A stretch of 39,102 bases of DNA from Candidatus Omnitrophota bacterium (GTDB lineage Bacteria; Omnitrophota; Gorgyraeia; Zapsychrales; Zapsychraceae). A model generated the notes under the pieces. It worked only from the letters and a program-made list of their open reading frames with translations, made no database searches and had not been told where the DNA came from. Every line of letters starts with the position of its first letter. The first letter of the stretch is position 1. The position numbers were made by a program, and so were the translations under genes. The stretch covers positions 1 through 39,102 of the forward strand of contig JAFGFL010000041.1 in NCBI GenBank assembly GCA_016931055.1, in the 5' to 3' direction. Shown piece by piece: positions 32,158 through 39,102 of this stretch.

Positions 32158-32238
32158 CTGTCAAGCCCTGGAACGGCGGCGATTTATTTAATGACAATAG
32201 TTATCAAGAAATGGAAACAATGGATTAAATGAACGTAA

Positions 32239-32258
32239 GGGTCGCATATATGCGACCC
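32239..32258. repeat. Perfect 20-nt palindrome (GGGTCGCATATATGCGACCC)
   Basis: Ten bases are perfectly inverted around 32248/32249, and the flank continues with CTACC after GACCC. It resembles the AGTAGGGGCGAC palindrome at 6293-6322 in the GGG(T/G)CG...CGACCCC(T) stem. It lies 81 bases after the aldehyde dehydrogenase gene and 23 bases before the next start, where it could terminate the first operon or form a hairpin in the leader of the second. It is not followed by a T-run. Confidence 0.65.
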
Positions 32259-32281
32259 CTACCATCAAGGAGGAAATACCA

Positions 32282-33757
32282 ATGAAAGTTTTATTTTTGA
32301 CACCGCCGTTAAAGGCTTGGGATTCGCATGGGCATCATCTGGCGGCCAATCAAATGCACGCGCAGTTAGCCGCCTATTTAAGAGCGAAAGGGGCGGCTGA
32401 AGTCGATGCGCTGGATTGCCGGGCCATGGAAATGGATACGGCTGCGATGCTCAAATATGTGCAAAAAACAAAACCGGACATGGTTTTTGTCGGCGAATTG
32501 CTCCATTCAACCTGCGGGGCGGCGGTTATCGGATATTTTAACGACGGTCTTCGTGTCATCAAGGAAGCCATGCCTTCGGTGAAAACGGTTGCCGGCGGCT
32601 TGTGGTATTCCGGGGATTGTGATCGCCAGATGCGCCTGAATCCGACCATTGACTACATCATGATCGGAGAAGCGGAACTGACGATGAAGGAGCTTATCAA
32701 TAATATCAATAGCGTCAATCGCAAACCCGAAAGTGGAATCGCCGGGCTGGTGTCCCGAAAAACGGACGGAACAGTTGTGATCGGGCCTCACCGCGATCTT
32801 ATCCCTGATTTGAATGTCCTGCCGATGCCGGCGTATGATTTGTTTCCTATGGATAAATATGTCGGGCACACGTATTGGAAGCCGTTTGCAGAGCTCATGA
32901 CCTCGCGCGGTTGCCCGGGCAAATGCCATTTCTGTTATGAATGGGCCCTTTATGACAGTCGCACGGCAACCAAGGATTTTACATCATGGAGGGGTTTAAA
33001 CGGCAAGCGGATTGTCGACGAGTTGGAAATCCTTGAAAAGAAATACGGGATTACGACGGTTGTTTTTCAGGACGACGCTTTTAATACAGACACGAAGGAA
33101 ATGATCGCGTTTTGCGAACACAAAATAAAACGCGGCAATAAAATCGATTGGGTCGCGTTGGGAAGGGCTGATCAATGGGTCAGTCAGCATGAGATCCTTC
33201 CTTTGATGAAAAAGGCAGGCTTGTTTTTGGCGTTAACGGGGGTTGAGGTTGAAGATGACCTGACTTTAGCGAAACAGGGCAAAGGGGTCACGATTGACCA
33301 GATTAAAAAAACCGTGCGGATTTTACGTGAACAGGATATCGGAAGCGTGGGGACAGTTCTCATCGGTCTGCGCGATGATACGGAGGCCAAGATCAAAGAA
33401 CGGCTGCGCATCGCCGATGAGATCGATCCGGATATTTTTGCTTTGGATTACATGACGCCGGTGCCGAATTCTCCTGATTGGAAATACGGCATCAAGAAGG
33501 GGTGGTTTGACCCGGACAGGATTGATCTAAAGACATGGGACTTTCAGCATCCGGTCGTGCCGACGGACCATTTGACTGTTGAAGAAGTGGGCAGGCTTGG
33601 CGCCTGGTGCATGCGGGAATACTATTCGAAACCGGAAAGGATACACCGCATCTTTACGAGCAACTATGATGAAAAAGTCAAGCTGTGCGTAAAGGACTTC
33701 ATGAGCAATATTGCCAAGTGGGAAAAGAACTCACGGACACCGGCAACGGTAAGATGA
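32282..33757 (+). CDS. B12-type radical SAM enzyme (BchE/HpnR-like class)
   Basis: A 491-residue enzyme expected to bind cobalamin and a 4Fe-4S cluster and use S-adenosylmethionine. The N-terminal 140 residues form a Rossmann-like cobalamin-binding domain (MKVLFLTPP start, PDMVFVGELL, VKTVAGGLWYSGD, DYIMIGEAELTMKELI). The base-off DxHxxG motif is absent, as in many class B relatives. The cluster motif is CPGKCHFC with Cys211, Cys215 and Cys218; Leu/Gly-rich radical SAM strands follow (WVALGRADQW, GLFLALTGVE, GTVLIGLRDD). AAGGAGG precedes the ATG. It begins a cluster with a PCP_red-like protein, a PanE-like reductase, KS, CLF and ACP. Possible reactions are ring formation, methylation or C-C coupling on a polyketide or lipid; the exact one cannot be read. 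Confidence 0.88.
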   Translation: MKVLFLTPPLKAWDSHGHHLAANQMHAQLAAYLRAKGAAEVDALDCRAMEMDTAAMLKYVQKTKPDMVFVGELLHSTCGAAVIGYFNDGLRVIKEAMPSVKTVAGGLWYSGDCDRQMRLNPTIDYIMIGEAELTMKELINNINSVNRKPESGIAGLVSRKTDGTVVIGPHRDLIPDLNVLPMPAYDLFPMDKYVGHTYWKPFAELMTSRGCPGKCHFCYEWALYDSRTATKDFTSWRGLNGKRIVDELEILEKKYGITTVVFQDDAFNTDTKEMIAFCEHKIKRGNKIDWVALGRADQWVSQHEILPLMKKAGLFLALTGVEVEDDLTLAKQGKGVTIDQIKKTVRILREQDIGSVGTVLIGLRDDTEAKIKERLRIADEIDPDIFALDYMTPVPNSPDWKYGIKKGWFDPDRIDLKTWDFQHPVVPTDHLTVEEVGRLGAWCMREYYSKPERIHRIFTSNYDEKVKLCVKDFMSNIAKWEKNSRTPATVR

Positions 33758-33770
33758 AAAGGACAATGAT

Positions 33771-34040
33771 ATGCCCGAGCCAGTGACAAAATTGAAATGG
33801 GAAACAAACGCTTTAAAAAAATACCAGCTCATAATTGCAAAAATCCCGCTCTTTCATCGCGACATTGCCAAAACGGTCGTGGATAAGAAAGCGGAAAGCA
33901 ATGCGAAGGAACGCGGGGCCGATATGATTGAAGAGGCCGATATTATCAGCGCGTTTATGACGGAAGTTCCGAAAGCGTTTTACAGCCTGATGATCCGGTT
34001 GTTTGATGAAGTTGGATTTAAGTATAAGGAGTTGAAGTAA
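33771..34040 (+). CDS. Free-standing PCP_red-like small protein
   Basis: An 89-residue protein resembling the C-terminal PCP_red domain (PF08369) of the BchB/ChlB subunit of light-independent protochlorophyllide reductase. Hallmarks are an LKWETNA start, IAKIPLFHRDIAKTVVDKKAE (residues about 23-43) matching the IPFFVR...E.A pattern, then KERGADMIEEADIISAF. It is helical and soluble. AAAAGGA lies before the ATG and the gene follows the radical SAM gene by 13 bases, suggesting that the two proteins work together. PCP_red is known next to nitrogenase-like reductases, but no BchL/BchN/BchB enzyme is present here. Its partner is probably the radical SAM protein. Confidence 0.75.
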   Translation: MPEPVTKLKWETNALKKYQLIIAKIPLFHRDIAKTVVDKKAESNAKERGADMIEEADIISAFMTEVPKAFYSLMIRLFDEVGFKYKELK

Positions 34041-34053
34041 GAACATGGAAGGG

Positions 34054-34145
34054 AGAAGTAAGAGGCGGGAATATGAAAGTTGATAAACAGAAAAGTTTAT
34101 ATTTAGCGTTTAAATGCCGTTGATTTGTTTTTGCTTCTTACTTCT
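34054..34145. repeat. Separated inverted repeat AGAAGTAAGA / TCTTACTTCT
   Basis: A ten-base sequence at 34054-34063 is repeated inverted at 34136-34145, with a 72-base A/T-rich loop. It fills the 126-base gap between the PCP_red-like gene and the reductase. No gene fits in the gap. It could be a weak hairpin or a relic of a small mobile repeat. The AAGGAAA that follows (34152-34158) is the ribosome binding site for the next gene. Confidence 0.4.
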
Positions 34146-34166
34146 AGCTTTAAGGAAAATTCTGTT

Positions 34167-35174
34167 ATGACTATCGCGATTATAGGTGCCGGGGCCATCG
34201 GCTCAGTTGTCGCTGCGTATTTAACAAGGGCGGGGCAGGATGTTACCTTGGTTGGCCGTGACAATCAGGTCAAAATAATCAAGGAAAATGGCCTTAAGAT
34301 CAAAGGTGTGCGCGGGGAAGAAACGTTTGAAGTAAAAGCCAAGCTGAGACTCGATCAAAACTGCGACCTGGTTATTTTGACCGTAAAAACGCAGGATATT
34401 GAAACGGCTGTTCGCGACAATCAGAAGTTTTTGAAGGATTCTTTGGTTTTGAGTTCGCAAAATGGCGTTCAGGCTGACCATCGTTTGAGGAAATATTTCC
34501 ATCAAAAAAACATATTTAGCAGTATTGTCATGTTCGGGGCGACCTATGTAAAGCCAGGAGAGGCAACATTTAATTTTGAAGGGGATTGGATTGTCGGGAA
34601 GCCGTTTGAACCAGTCGATGCAAAAACTGAAGAAATTGCCGAATTCCTGAGGGCGGCTTTTCCCATTGTTGTCTCTGAGGATATTATTGGGATGAAATGG
34701 TTAAAATTATTTGTCAATTTTAATAATTGCATTCCGGCGTTGATTGGAAAGTCTATGCAGGAAACATTTGCCGATATGGATTTGTGCAGGTTGAGCATCC
34801 TGCTTTTGAAGGAGGGTATCGGGATCATTCAAAAGGCGGGCATAATCCTGGTATCCATGCCCAAATTCCCTGTTGAAAGAATTATGGGATTGGTTCAAAT
34901 GCCGATTGACCAGTCGGCTGGGATTATGAACAAGACGCTGACGACATTAAGCAAGGAACCTCTTTATGGATCGATCTTGCAGAGCATTCTGCGAAAGCGC
35001 CCAAGCGAAATTGACTATATTAACGGTGAGATTGTCCGTCTTGCCGAGCAACTTGGCGAAGATGCTTCATTGAATCGTAAGCTTGTTGACATGGTTCATC
35101 AAGTTGAGCAAACCGGAGCGTTTTACAAATCCGGTGACATAAAAGGACATTTTGGATTAAAGGCAAGAATGTAG
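34167..35174 (+). CDS. Ketopantoate reductase-like (PanE/ApbA family) NADPH oxidoreductase
   Basis: A 2-ketoacid-type reductase. From ATG 34167 (AAGGAAA upstream) the 335-residue protein starts with the dinucleotide-binding MTIAIIGAGAIGSVVAAYL. LVILTVKTQD follows, then the active-site helix region with MKWLKLFVNFNNCIPAL, where Lys and Asn match the catalytic Lys176/Asn180 of PanE. The C-terminal helical domain has RKRPSEIDYINGEIVRLAEQ, the conserved Ser/Asp-Glu-Asn/Asp block for substrate binding. Genuine PanE makes pantoate for CoA; here it is embedded between radical SAM and ketosynthase genes, so it may reduce a beta- or alpha-keto intermediate of the cluster product. That is inference, and a housekeeping pantothenate role is equally compatible. 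Confidence 0.85.
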   Translation: MTIAIIGAGAIGSVVAAYLTRAGQDVTLVGRDNQVKIIKENGLKIKGVRGEETFEVKAKLRLDQNCDLVILTVKTQDIETAVRDNQKFLKDSLVLSSQNGVQADHRLRKYFHQKNIFSSIVMFGATYVKPGEATFNFEGDWIVGKPFEPVDAKTEEIAEFLRAAFPIVVSEDIIGMKWLKLFVNFNNCIPALIGKSMQETFADMDLCRLSILLLKEGIGIIQKAGIILVSMPKFPVERIMGLVQMPIDQSAGIMNKTLTTLSKEPLYGSILQSILRKRPSEIDYINGEIVRLAEQLGEDASLNRKLVDMVHQVEQTGAFYKSGDIKGHFGLKARM

Positions 35175-35233
35175 GGAACACGCACCATGCGGCCGGCCCG
35201 TACAGTATTTATATTTGTGAACACGGAGCAACA

Positions 35234-36496
35234 ATGAATGATAAAAGACGAGTTGTCATTACCGGTGTCGGTGTTATATCGCCCAACGGGGTTGGGAAAG
35301 AAGCCTGTTGGGAAAATATGATCAATGGCGTGTCAGCCATCCGTAGGGTAGCGGAATTTGACATGTCCCAGTTTAATACAAAAATAGCGGCACAAGTGCT
35401 GGATTTTGATCCGTTGAAAGAGGGATTAAGCCACGAAGAAGCGGTGAGAATGGACCGGTACGTTCAGTTTGCGGTTGTTGCGGCCGATGAAGCTTTGCGG
35501 GACTCCCGCCTCGATTTGAACAGATGCAATAAAGAAAGGATCGGCGTGTCGTTGGCCAACGCGATTTGCGGGACCAAATGGATGGAAGAGGAATTCGCCC
35601 TCGTGACGGACAGCGGGAAAAATGCTATCGATCCTACGATCGTCCGGCCCGATCTTTACGATGCCGCGATGTTCAATACGCCATCGAGCGAAATTGCCGC
35701 GAGATATGGATTGAAGGGGGTCTGTAACACGATTTCCACCGGTTGCACGGCGGGGACCGATTCGGTCGCGTTTTCCTATGAGACAATTTTAGACGGTGAC
35801 GCGGATGTTATGATCACCGGCGCCAGCGAGGCGCCGATCTGTCCTATGACCTTTGGATGTTTTGATACGGTCAATGTGCTTTCAACCCTAAACGATGATC
35901 CGCCGAGAGCCTCGCGGCCATTTGATGCCAATCGTAACGGTTTTGTCATTTCGGAAGGGGCGGGATTATTGGTTGTCGAAGAACTTGGGCACGCGCTTGC
36001 GCGCAAGGCGCGGATTTATGCCGAAATTATCGGATACGGAACGACCTGCAATGCATATCATATGACAGATCTTCCTCCGGAAGGCGATGCGAAGGCCGCC
36101 TGTATCCGCTTGGCGCTAGACGATGCCGGCATCAAGCCTGAGCAGATTGATTATATCAATGGCCATGGGTCCTCAACAAAGCAAAACGATGTTTTCGAAA
36201 CCAACGCGTATAAAATGGTTTTCGGTGATTATGCTTATAAAATACCGATCACATCATTAAAATCCATGATTGGGCATCCGCTGGCCGCAGCCAATGGGAT
36301 TGAACTAGTCGTTGCGGCATTAACGTTCGAACGGAATATTATACCACCAACGATCAATCAGGAAACGCCGGACCCGGAATGTGACCTGGATTATGTCGCG
36401 AATGTCAAGCGAGCAAAAGTCGTGCACTATATGCTTAAAACTTCCAGCGGATTTTCGGGAATCCATTCAGCGATGGTATTGAAGCGATACGAATAG
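35234..36496 (+). CDS. Type II PKS-like ketosynthase alpha (KS)
   Basis: A beta-ketoacyl-ACP synthase of 420 residues that condenses acyl and malonyl units on an acyl carrier protein. The catalytic set is complete: Cys171 in STGCTAGTD, His311 in GHGSSTKQND, and Lys343 and His348 in SLKSMIGHPL. These signatures (STGC in place of TACA, HGSSTKQND) match the KS-alpha subunit of aromatic type II polyketide synthases more than housekeeping FabF. The end of the protein is normal for the family. It is followed 10 bases later by a ketosynthase homologue with a lost triad (CLF) and an ACP, giving a complete minimal PKS. A specialised fatty acid synthase is the alternative. Confidence 0.92.
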   Translation: MNDKRRVVITGVGVISPNGVGKEACWENMINGVSAIRRVAEFDMSQFNTKIAAQVLDFDPLKEGLSHEEAVRMDRYVQFAVVAADEALRDSRLDLNRCNKERIGVSLANAICGTKWMEEEFALVTDSGKNAIDPTIVRPDLYDAAMFNTPSSEIAARYGLKGVCNTISTGCTAGTDSVAFSYETILDGDADVMITGASEAPICPMTFGCFDTVNVLSTLNDDPPRASRPFDANRNGFVISEGAGLLVVEELGHALARKARIYAEIIGYGTTCNAYHMTDLPPEGDAKAACIRLALDDAGIKPEQIDYINGHGSSTKQNDVFETNAYKMVFGDYAYKIPITSLKSMIGHPLAAANGIELVVAALTFERNIIPPTINQETPDPECDLDYVANVKRAKVVHYMLKTSSGFSGIHSAMVLKRYE

Positions 36497-36506
36497 AAAG
36501 ATCACA

Positions 36507-37739
36507 ATGAATAAAATATCCATTACAGGAATAGGGATCGTCAGTCCTAGCGGTATTGATAAACGGAAGTTTTGGTCAAATGTCAAGGCAGGCCGTTCTG
36601 CCATTGAACGAATTACCAGGTTTGATTCATCGAAATACACATCTCAGATCGCTGGACATGTGCATGAGTTGGATGCGTATAGCAATGTGTCATCGAGACT
36701 TCTTAAGAAGATTGATATGTTCTCGCACATGGGACTGGTTGGAACGGAGCTGGCGCTTCAGGATGCCGGGCTCGATCTTGAAAAAGAAAATTTGGACCGC
36801 GCCGGGATCTTCATGGGAAATGCTTTGGGAGGATGGCTGTTTGCCGAGACAGAACTGCGCGACCTTTATATCGAAGGGCGTGAGGGCGTAAGCCCCTTTG
36901 CGGCATCGGCATGGTTTCCGGCGGCTCCCCAAGGGCAGATCTCGATCAAATACAAAATGAAAGGATACAGCAAGACGGTCGTCGCAGATCGGGCCAGTTC
37001 CCTGCAGGCTATTGCTTATGGCGCGCGGACATTGAACCGCGGGAAAAATGATTTTATCGTAGCCGGAGGGATGGAAGCGCCTGTGACGCCGTACGCATTG
37101 TTGTGTTGCCAAACATCGGGCATGTTGACGCAAAAGAATGATACACCCAAAACGGCGTATCGGCCTTACGATATCTCCAGGGATGGTTACGCGATCGCCG
37201 AAGGCGCGGGGATTGTGATTCTTGAGCCGCAGGATCGTGTGAAAAACCGCAACGCTCACGTTTACGCGAATATTATCGGTTATGGGACGACAACAGACGG
37301 TGTCGACCGTATTCATCCGGCAATGGATGGGGCCGGTCTTGCGAGCGCGATTAAGATCGCGTTGAAGAATGCAGGTTTGTCTCCTAATGACATTGATTAT
37401 ATATGTCTGGATGGAGCCGGGACAAAGACCGGAGATATAACCGAGGCTATGGGGATTAATGCGGTGTTTAACGGCGCTTCGAAAAGGATGATTGCATCGG
37501 CGCCGAAATCGATTTTCGGGAATATGCTCGGAGCGACAGGCGCTTTGGATGTGATTACAACAGTTCTGGCGATGGAACACGGCATTGTGCCGCCAACGAT
37601 CAATGTGGATAATAAAGACCCTGAATGCGATATTAATTTATGTGCAAATACCGCAGTCGAGAGGATCATCAACAATGCGCTTATTATCAACCGTGGACGC
37701 GGAGGGATCAATTGCGCATTAGTGTTACAAAAACCGTGA
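36507..37739 (+). CDS. Chain-length factor-like ketosynthase beta (KS without triad)
   Basis: A 410-residue thiolase-fold partner of the preceding KS. Aligned by eye to it, each catalytic residue is replaced: the nucleophile Cys by Arg162 (in VADRASSL), the first His by Asp302 (in LDGAGTKTGD), the second His by Asn339 (in IFGNMLGA); Lys334 is kept. Folding motifs such as YDISRDGYAIAEGAG and APKSIFGN are intact. This is the expected state of a chain-length factor, which sets product size in a heterodimer with KS-alpha. Classical CLFs have Gln at the Cys site, so the Arg is unusual. It is followed within 20 bases by the ACP gene. An inactive degenerate FabF copy seems unlikely given the conserved length and context. 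Confidence 0.88.
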   Translation: MNKISITGIGIVSPSGIDKRKFWSNVKAGRSAIERITRFDSSKYTSQIAGHVHELDAYSNVSSRLLKKIDMFSHMGLVGTELALQDAGLDLEKENLDRAGIFMGNALGGWLFAETELRDLYIEGREGVSPFAASAWFPAAPQGQISIKYKMKGYSKTVVADRASSLQAIAYGARTLNRGKNDFIVAGGMEAPVTPYALLCCQTSGMLTQKNDTPKTAYRPYDISRDGYAIAEGAGIVILEPQDRVKNRNAHVYANIIGYGTTTDGVDRIHPAMDGAGLASAIKIALKNAGLSPNDIDYICLDGAGTKTGDITEAMGINAVFNGASKRMIASAPKSIFGNMLGATGALDVITTVLAMEHGIVPPTINVDNKDPECDINLCANTAVERIINNALIINRGRGGINCALVLQKP

Positions 37740-37755
37740 GGGAGAGGGAGAAAAA

Positions 37756-37995
37756 ATGAAAGTTGAAAATGCCGTAAAAGAAATTCTTAATAAAGTGCTG
37801 GATGTCAAACCAGAAGAGATTCAGCCTGATAAGTCATTAGAAGAAAGTTTCGGTGTCGATTCGACAGAGATGGTGGAAATATTGATTGGATTAAAAAAAG
37901 CCTTAGGTGTGAATATCGGTGATAACGAATTGAAAAAAGCGCACACATTCAATGAGATTGTCGCGATTCTAAAATCAAAAGGCGCCTTAATATAA
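37756..37995 (+). CDS. Acyl carrier protein
   Basis: A 79-residue carrier protein with a 4'-phosphopantetheine attachment serine in GVDSTEMVE (residues about 33-41) and a four-helix pattern: VKEILNKVLDVKPEEI, the DST helix, and FNEIVAILKSKG. It should carry the growing chain made by the KS/CLF pair immediately upstream. GGGAGAGGGAG precedes the ATG. It is separate from the housekeeping AcpP in sequence (GVDST in place of GADSL). The following 46-codon open frame and the cyclase-family gene continue the same direction and spacing, so all belong to one transcript. Confidence 0.93.
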   Translation: MKVENAVKEILNKVLDVKPEEIQPDKSLEESFGVDSTEMVEILIGLKKALGVNIGDNELKKAHTFNEIVAILKSKGALI

Positions 37996-38000
37996 GAACA

Positions 38001-38141
38001 ATGAATGAGCCTATGCCTAATCCGATGAGCAAACAAACACGAGAGGTATATATGACAATTGGAATATTTTTTGTTCTTGCGTCTGTGAGTCTGTTCGTGT
38101 TTATTTTAATTAGGCAATGGCAAGATTCGGTTATGCCGTGA
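38001..38141 (+). CDS. Small single-span membrane protein (46 aa, or 29 aa from an inner start)
   Basis: An open frame too short for usual gene calling, between the ACP and the cyclase gene. In-frame starts exist at 38001, 38013, 38025 and 38052. The one at 38052 has the best ribosome site (AGAGG at 38042-38046). The last 29 residues hold one hydrophobic helix (TIGIFFVLASVSLFVFILI) followed by RQWQDS, which puts the positive side at the C-terminal cytoplasmic or periplasmic boundary. It fills the gap exactly in the operon order, 5 bases from the ACP stop and 19 before the next start. It may anchor the PKS complex to the membrane or be a leader peptide; function unknown. Confidence 0.5.
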   Translation: MNEPMPNPMSKQTREVYMTIGIFFVLASVSLFVFILIRQWQDSVMP

Positions 38142-38160
38142 ACCTGAATGGAAGAAAAAC

Positions 38161-38958
38161 ATGATCATTGACTTGAGTTTGCCTATCGATGACACGTTGG
38201 TTGAGACCCATGGCGCCAAAATAGAGCGCATAAGCCATGCCGAGGGCGTTGAACATTTTAATTGGGTTGTCATGAACAAACAGCCCGGAGGCCAAACGAA
38301 ATTTGATAAAGGGGAGCGTGTCGCCCGCGCTGATGAAATACCCGACGGCGAAATGCTATCGTTGGAGATCGTCCATGCGTCGGTCCACATGGGCACTCAT
38401 GTTGATGCGCCTTTTCATTATGGGAGCCTATGCGAGGGGAAGCCCGCCAAGAAAATCATGGATGTTCCTCTGGAATGGTGCTATGGGCCGGGAGTTGTCC
38501 TTGATTTTACATATATGAAATATCCAGATAATATCCAAAAAAATGATGTTATTAAAGAGCTAAAAAAGATTGATTACAAACTCAAGCCGATGGATATTGT
38601 TTTGATCAATACCGGCGGAGACAAATTGGTTGGGACGCCTGAGTATGTCACTCAATATGTCGGCATGATGCCGGATGCGGTTGAATATATTTTAGACCAG
38701 GGAATTAAGATGCTAGGGATCGATACGATCGGATTAGACCGGCCGTGCTTTGAGATGTTTGACGAATTTCTTAAAACGAAGGATAAGTCCAAGATATGGC
38801 CGTCCCATTTTTTGGGCCGCAAGCGCGAATATTGCCACATGGAACGTCTGGGCAATCTCAGCGCAATACCGAAACCGTATGGGTTTATCGTCTCCTGCCT
38901 TCCGGTTAAAGTTCGTCAAGCTGGGGCTGGCTGGTGTAGGGCAGTAGCTATAACATAG
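38161..38958 (+). CDS. Metal-dependent hydrolase of the cyclase (kynurenine formamidase) family
   Basis: A 265-residue member of the PF04199 'cyclase' family, whose members hydrolyse amides or esters or catalyse dehydration/cyclisation of polyketides. The defining metal-binding motif is HMGTHVDAPFHYG (about residues 79-91), with His and Asp ligands. MLGIDTIGLDRP and a late Glu complete the site. The start MIIDLSLPIDD is typical, as is the end (VSCLPVKVR...AVAI), so the gene is complete. It follows KS, CLF and ACP, suggesting that it releases or cyclises the polyketide. The family name comes from related enzymes; here the function is inferred from context. Confidence 0.85.
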   Translation: MIIDLSLPIDDTLVETHGAKIERISHAEGVEHFNWVVMNKQPGGQTKFDKGERVARADEIPDGEMLSLEIVHASVHMGTHVDAPFHYGSLCEGKPAKKIMDVPLEWCYGPGVVLDFTYMKYPDNIQKNDVIKELKKIDYKLKPMDIVLINTGGDKLVGTPEYVTQYVGMMPDAVEYILDQGIKMLGIDTIGLDRPCFEMFDEFLKTKDKSKIWPSHFLGRKREYCHMERLGNLSAIPKPYGFIVSCLPVKVRQAGAGWCRAVAIT

Positions 38959-39001
38959 TCATATTATTTAGAAAATTATTAATAGACAAGGCGTGAATTT
39001 C

Positions 39002-39102
39002 GGCCAAAATTCATTCTGTGACACCAAAATGATAATGTCCTAATTGGCCAAAATAGGAATGTCCTAATAGAATACCCTCCGTAAGGAGGGGATTCCATGA
39101 GA
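39002..39102 (+). mobile_element. Probable left end of an insertion sequence (IS21-like?), cut by the window edge
   Basis: Two short sequences are each repeated directly: AATGTCCTAAT at 39034-39044 and 39058-39068, and GGCCAAAAT at 39002-39010 and 39046-39054. A TGT at 39017 could be the element tip. Multiple terminal repeats followed at once by a strong ribosome site and ATG fit the left end of IS21-type elements. The rest of the element is outside the window, so the assignment is tentative. Confidence 0.4.
39097..39102 (+). CDS. Start of a gene (possible transposase), only two codons in the window
   Basis: ATG AGA at the window end is preceded by AAGGAGGGG (39083-39091) at a good distance. 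The Shine-Dalgarno bases GGAGGG (39085-39090) pair perfectly with CCCTCC (39075-39080) across a GTAA loop, so translation may be restrained by a hairpin. Position after the repeats suggests a transposase gene, but the coding sequence is not visible. Confidence 0.3.

Noticed and set aside
34045-34083. Tiny open frame starting ATGGAAGGGAGA in the gap before the PanE-like gene
   Set aside because: Only 12 codons, no family pattern, and it lies in a repeat-containing spacer.
36690-37580. A 296-codon open frame on the minus strand opposite the chain-length-factor gene
   Set aside because: It is fully antisense to a gene with clear family motifs, has an Arg/His/Cys-rich unnatural composition and no ribosome binding site.
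1-39102. tRNA, rRNA, CRISPR arrays and classical riboswitches
   Set aside because: I looked through the intergenic gaps and saw no cloverleaf, rRNA-like sequence, regularly spaced repeats or recognisable riboswitch core. This was by eye; a covariance-model search would be decisive.

Overview
The window is a densely packed stretch of a Gram-negative-type bacterial chromosome. Nearly all genes lie on the + strand, many overlap by 1 to 30 bases, and coding is close to continuous. LPS heptose epimerase (HldD), an ArnT/PMT-type membrane glycosyltransferase, several short lipoproteins and HflK/HflC point to a cell with an outer membrane. The gene mix, the compact operons and the dispersed GTAGGGGCGAC-type palindromes recall uncultured anaerobic lineages such as Omnitrophota. 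That placement is an inference; no rRNA or other decisive marker is present.

Layout. (1) 1-9869, housekeeping: a small conserved-looking protein, phosphoglycerate mutase, family 4 uracil-DNA glycosylase, polysaccharide deacetylase, GT39-like glycosyltransferase, HflK/HflC, one minus-strand membrane-anchored protein, a PrmA-like methyltransferase, a GGQ release-factor-like protein, MoaC and ApbE. (2) 9936-20420, mostly glycogen: alpha-glucan phosphorylase, branching enzyme, a GH57/DUF3536-like protein and 4-alpha-glucanotransferase, with dihydrofolate reductase, a REC-EAL regulator and an ArsP/YraQ-type permease between them. (3) 20540-25100, envelope and regulation: two lipoproteins, HldD, a coiled-coil membrane protein, a minimal pyruvate kinase and a PadR regulator. 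(4) 25271-32157, a tight operon: acyl-CoA ligase, nucleoside phosphorylase, MtnA-like isomerase, a half-length divergent paralogue of it, a class II aldolase fused to an SCP2 lipid-binding domain, an unknown protein and an aldehyde dehydrogenase. A good promoter and a 22-bp dyad lie just upstream, next to the PadR gene. (5) 32282-38958, a biosynthetic cluster: a B12-type radical SAM enzyme, a free-standing PCP_red-like protein, a PanE-like reductase, a type II polyketide ketosynthase, its chain-length-factor partner, an acyl carrier protein, a 46-residue membrane peptide and a metal-dependent cyclase-family hydrolase. (6) 39002-39102: repeats and a translation start that look like the left end of an insertion sequence, cut by the window edge.

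The most interesting part is regions 4 and 5 together. Region 4 has the step order of the 5'-deoxyadenosine/methylthioadenosine 'DHAP shunt': phosphorylase, 1-phosphate isomerase, class II aldolase, then aldehyde oxidation and perhaps CoA activation. It sits beside a radical SAM enzyme and a complete minimal type II PKS (KS, CLF, ACP). Either region 4 recycles 5'-deoxyadenosine from radical SAM chemistry, or, as the SCP2 fusion on the aldolase hints, it trims a nucleoside attached to a lipid to leave a two-carbon-extended acid. Both are hypotheses.
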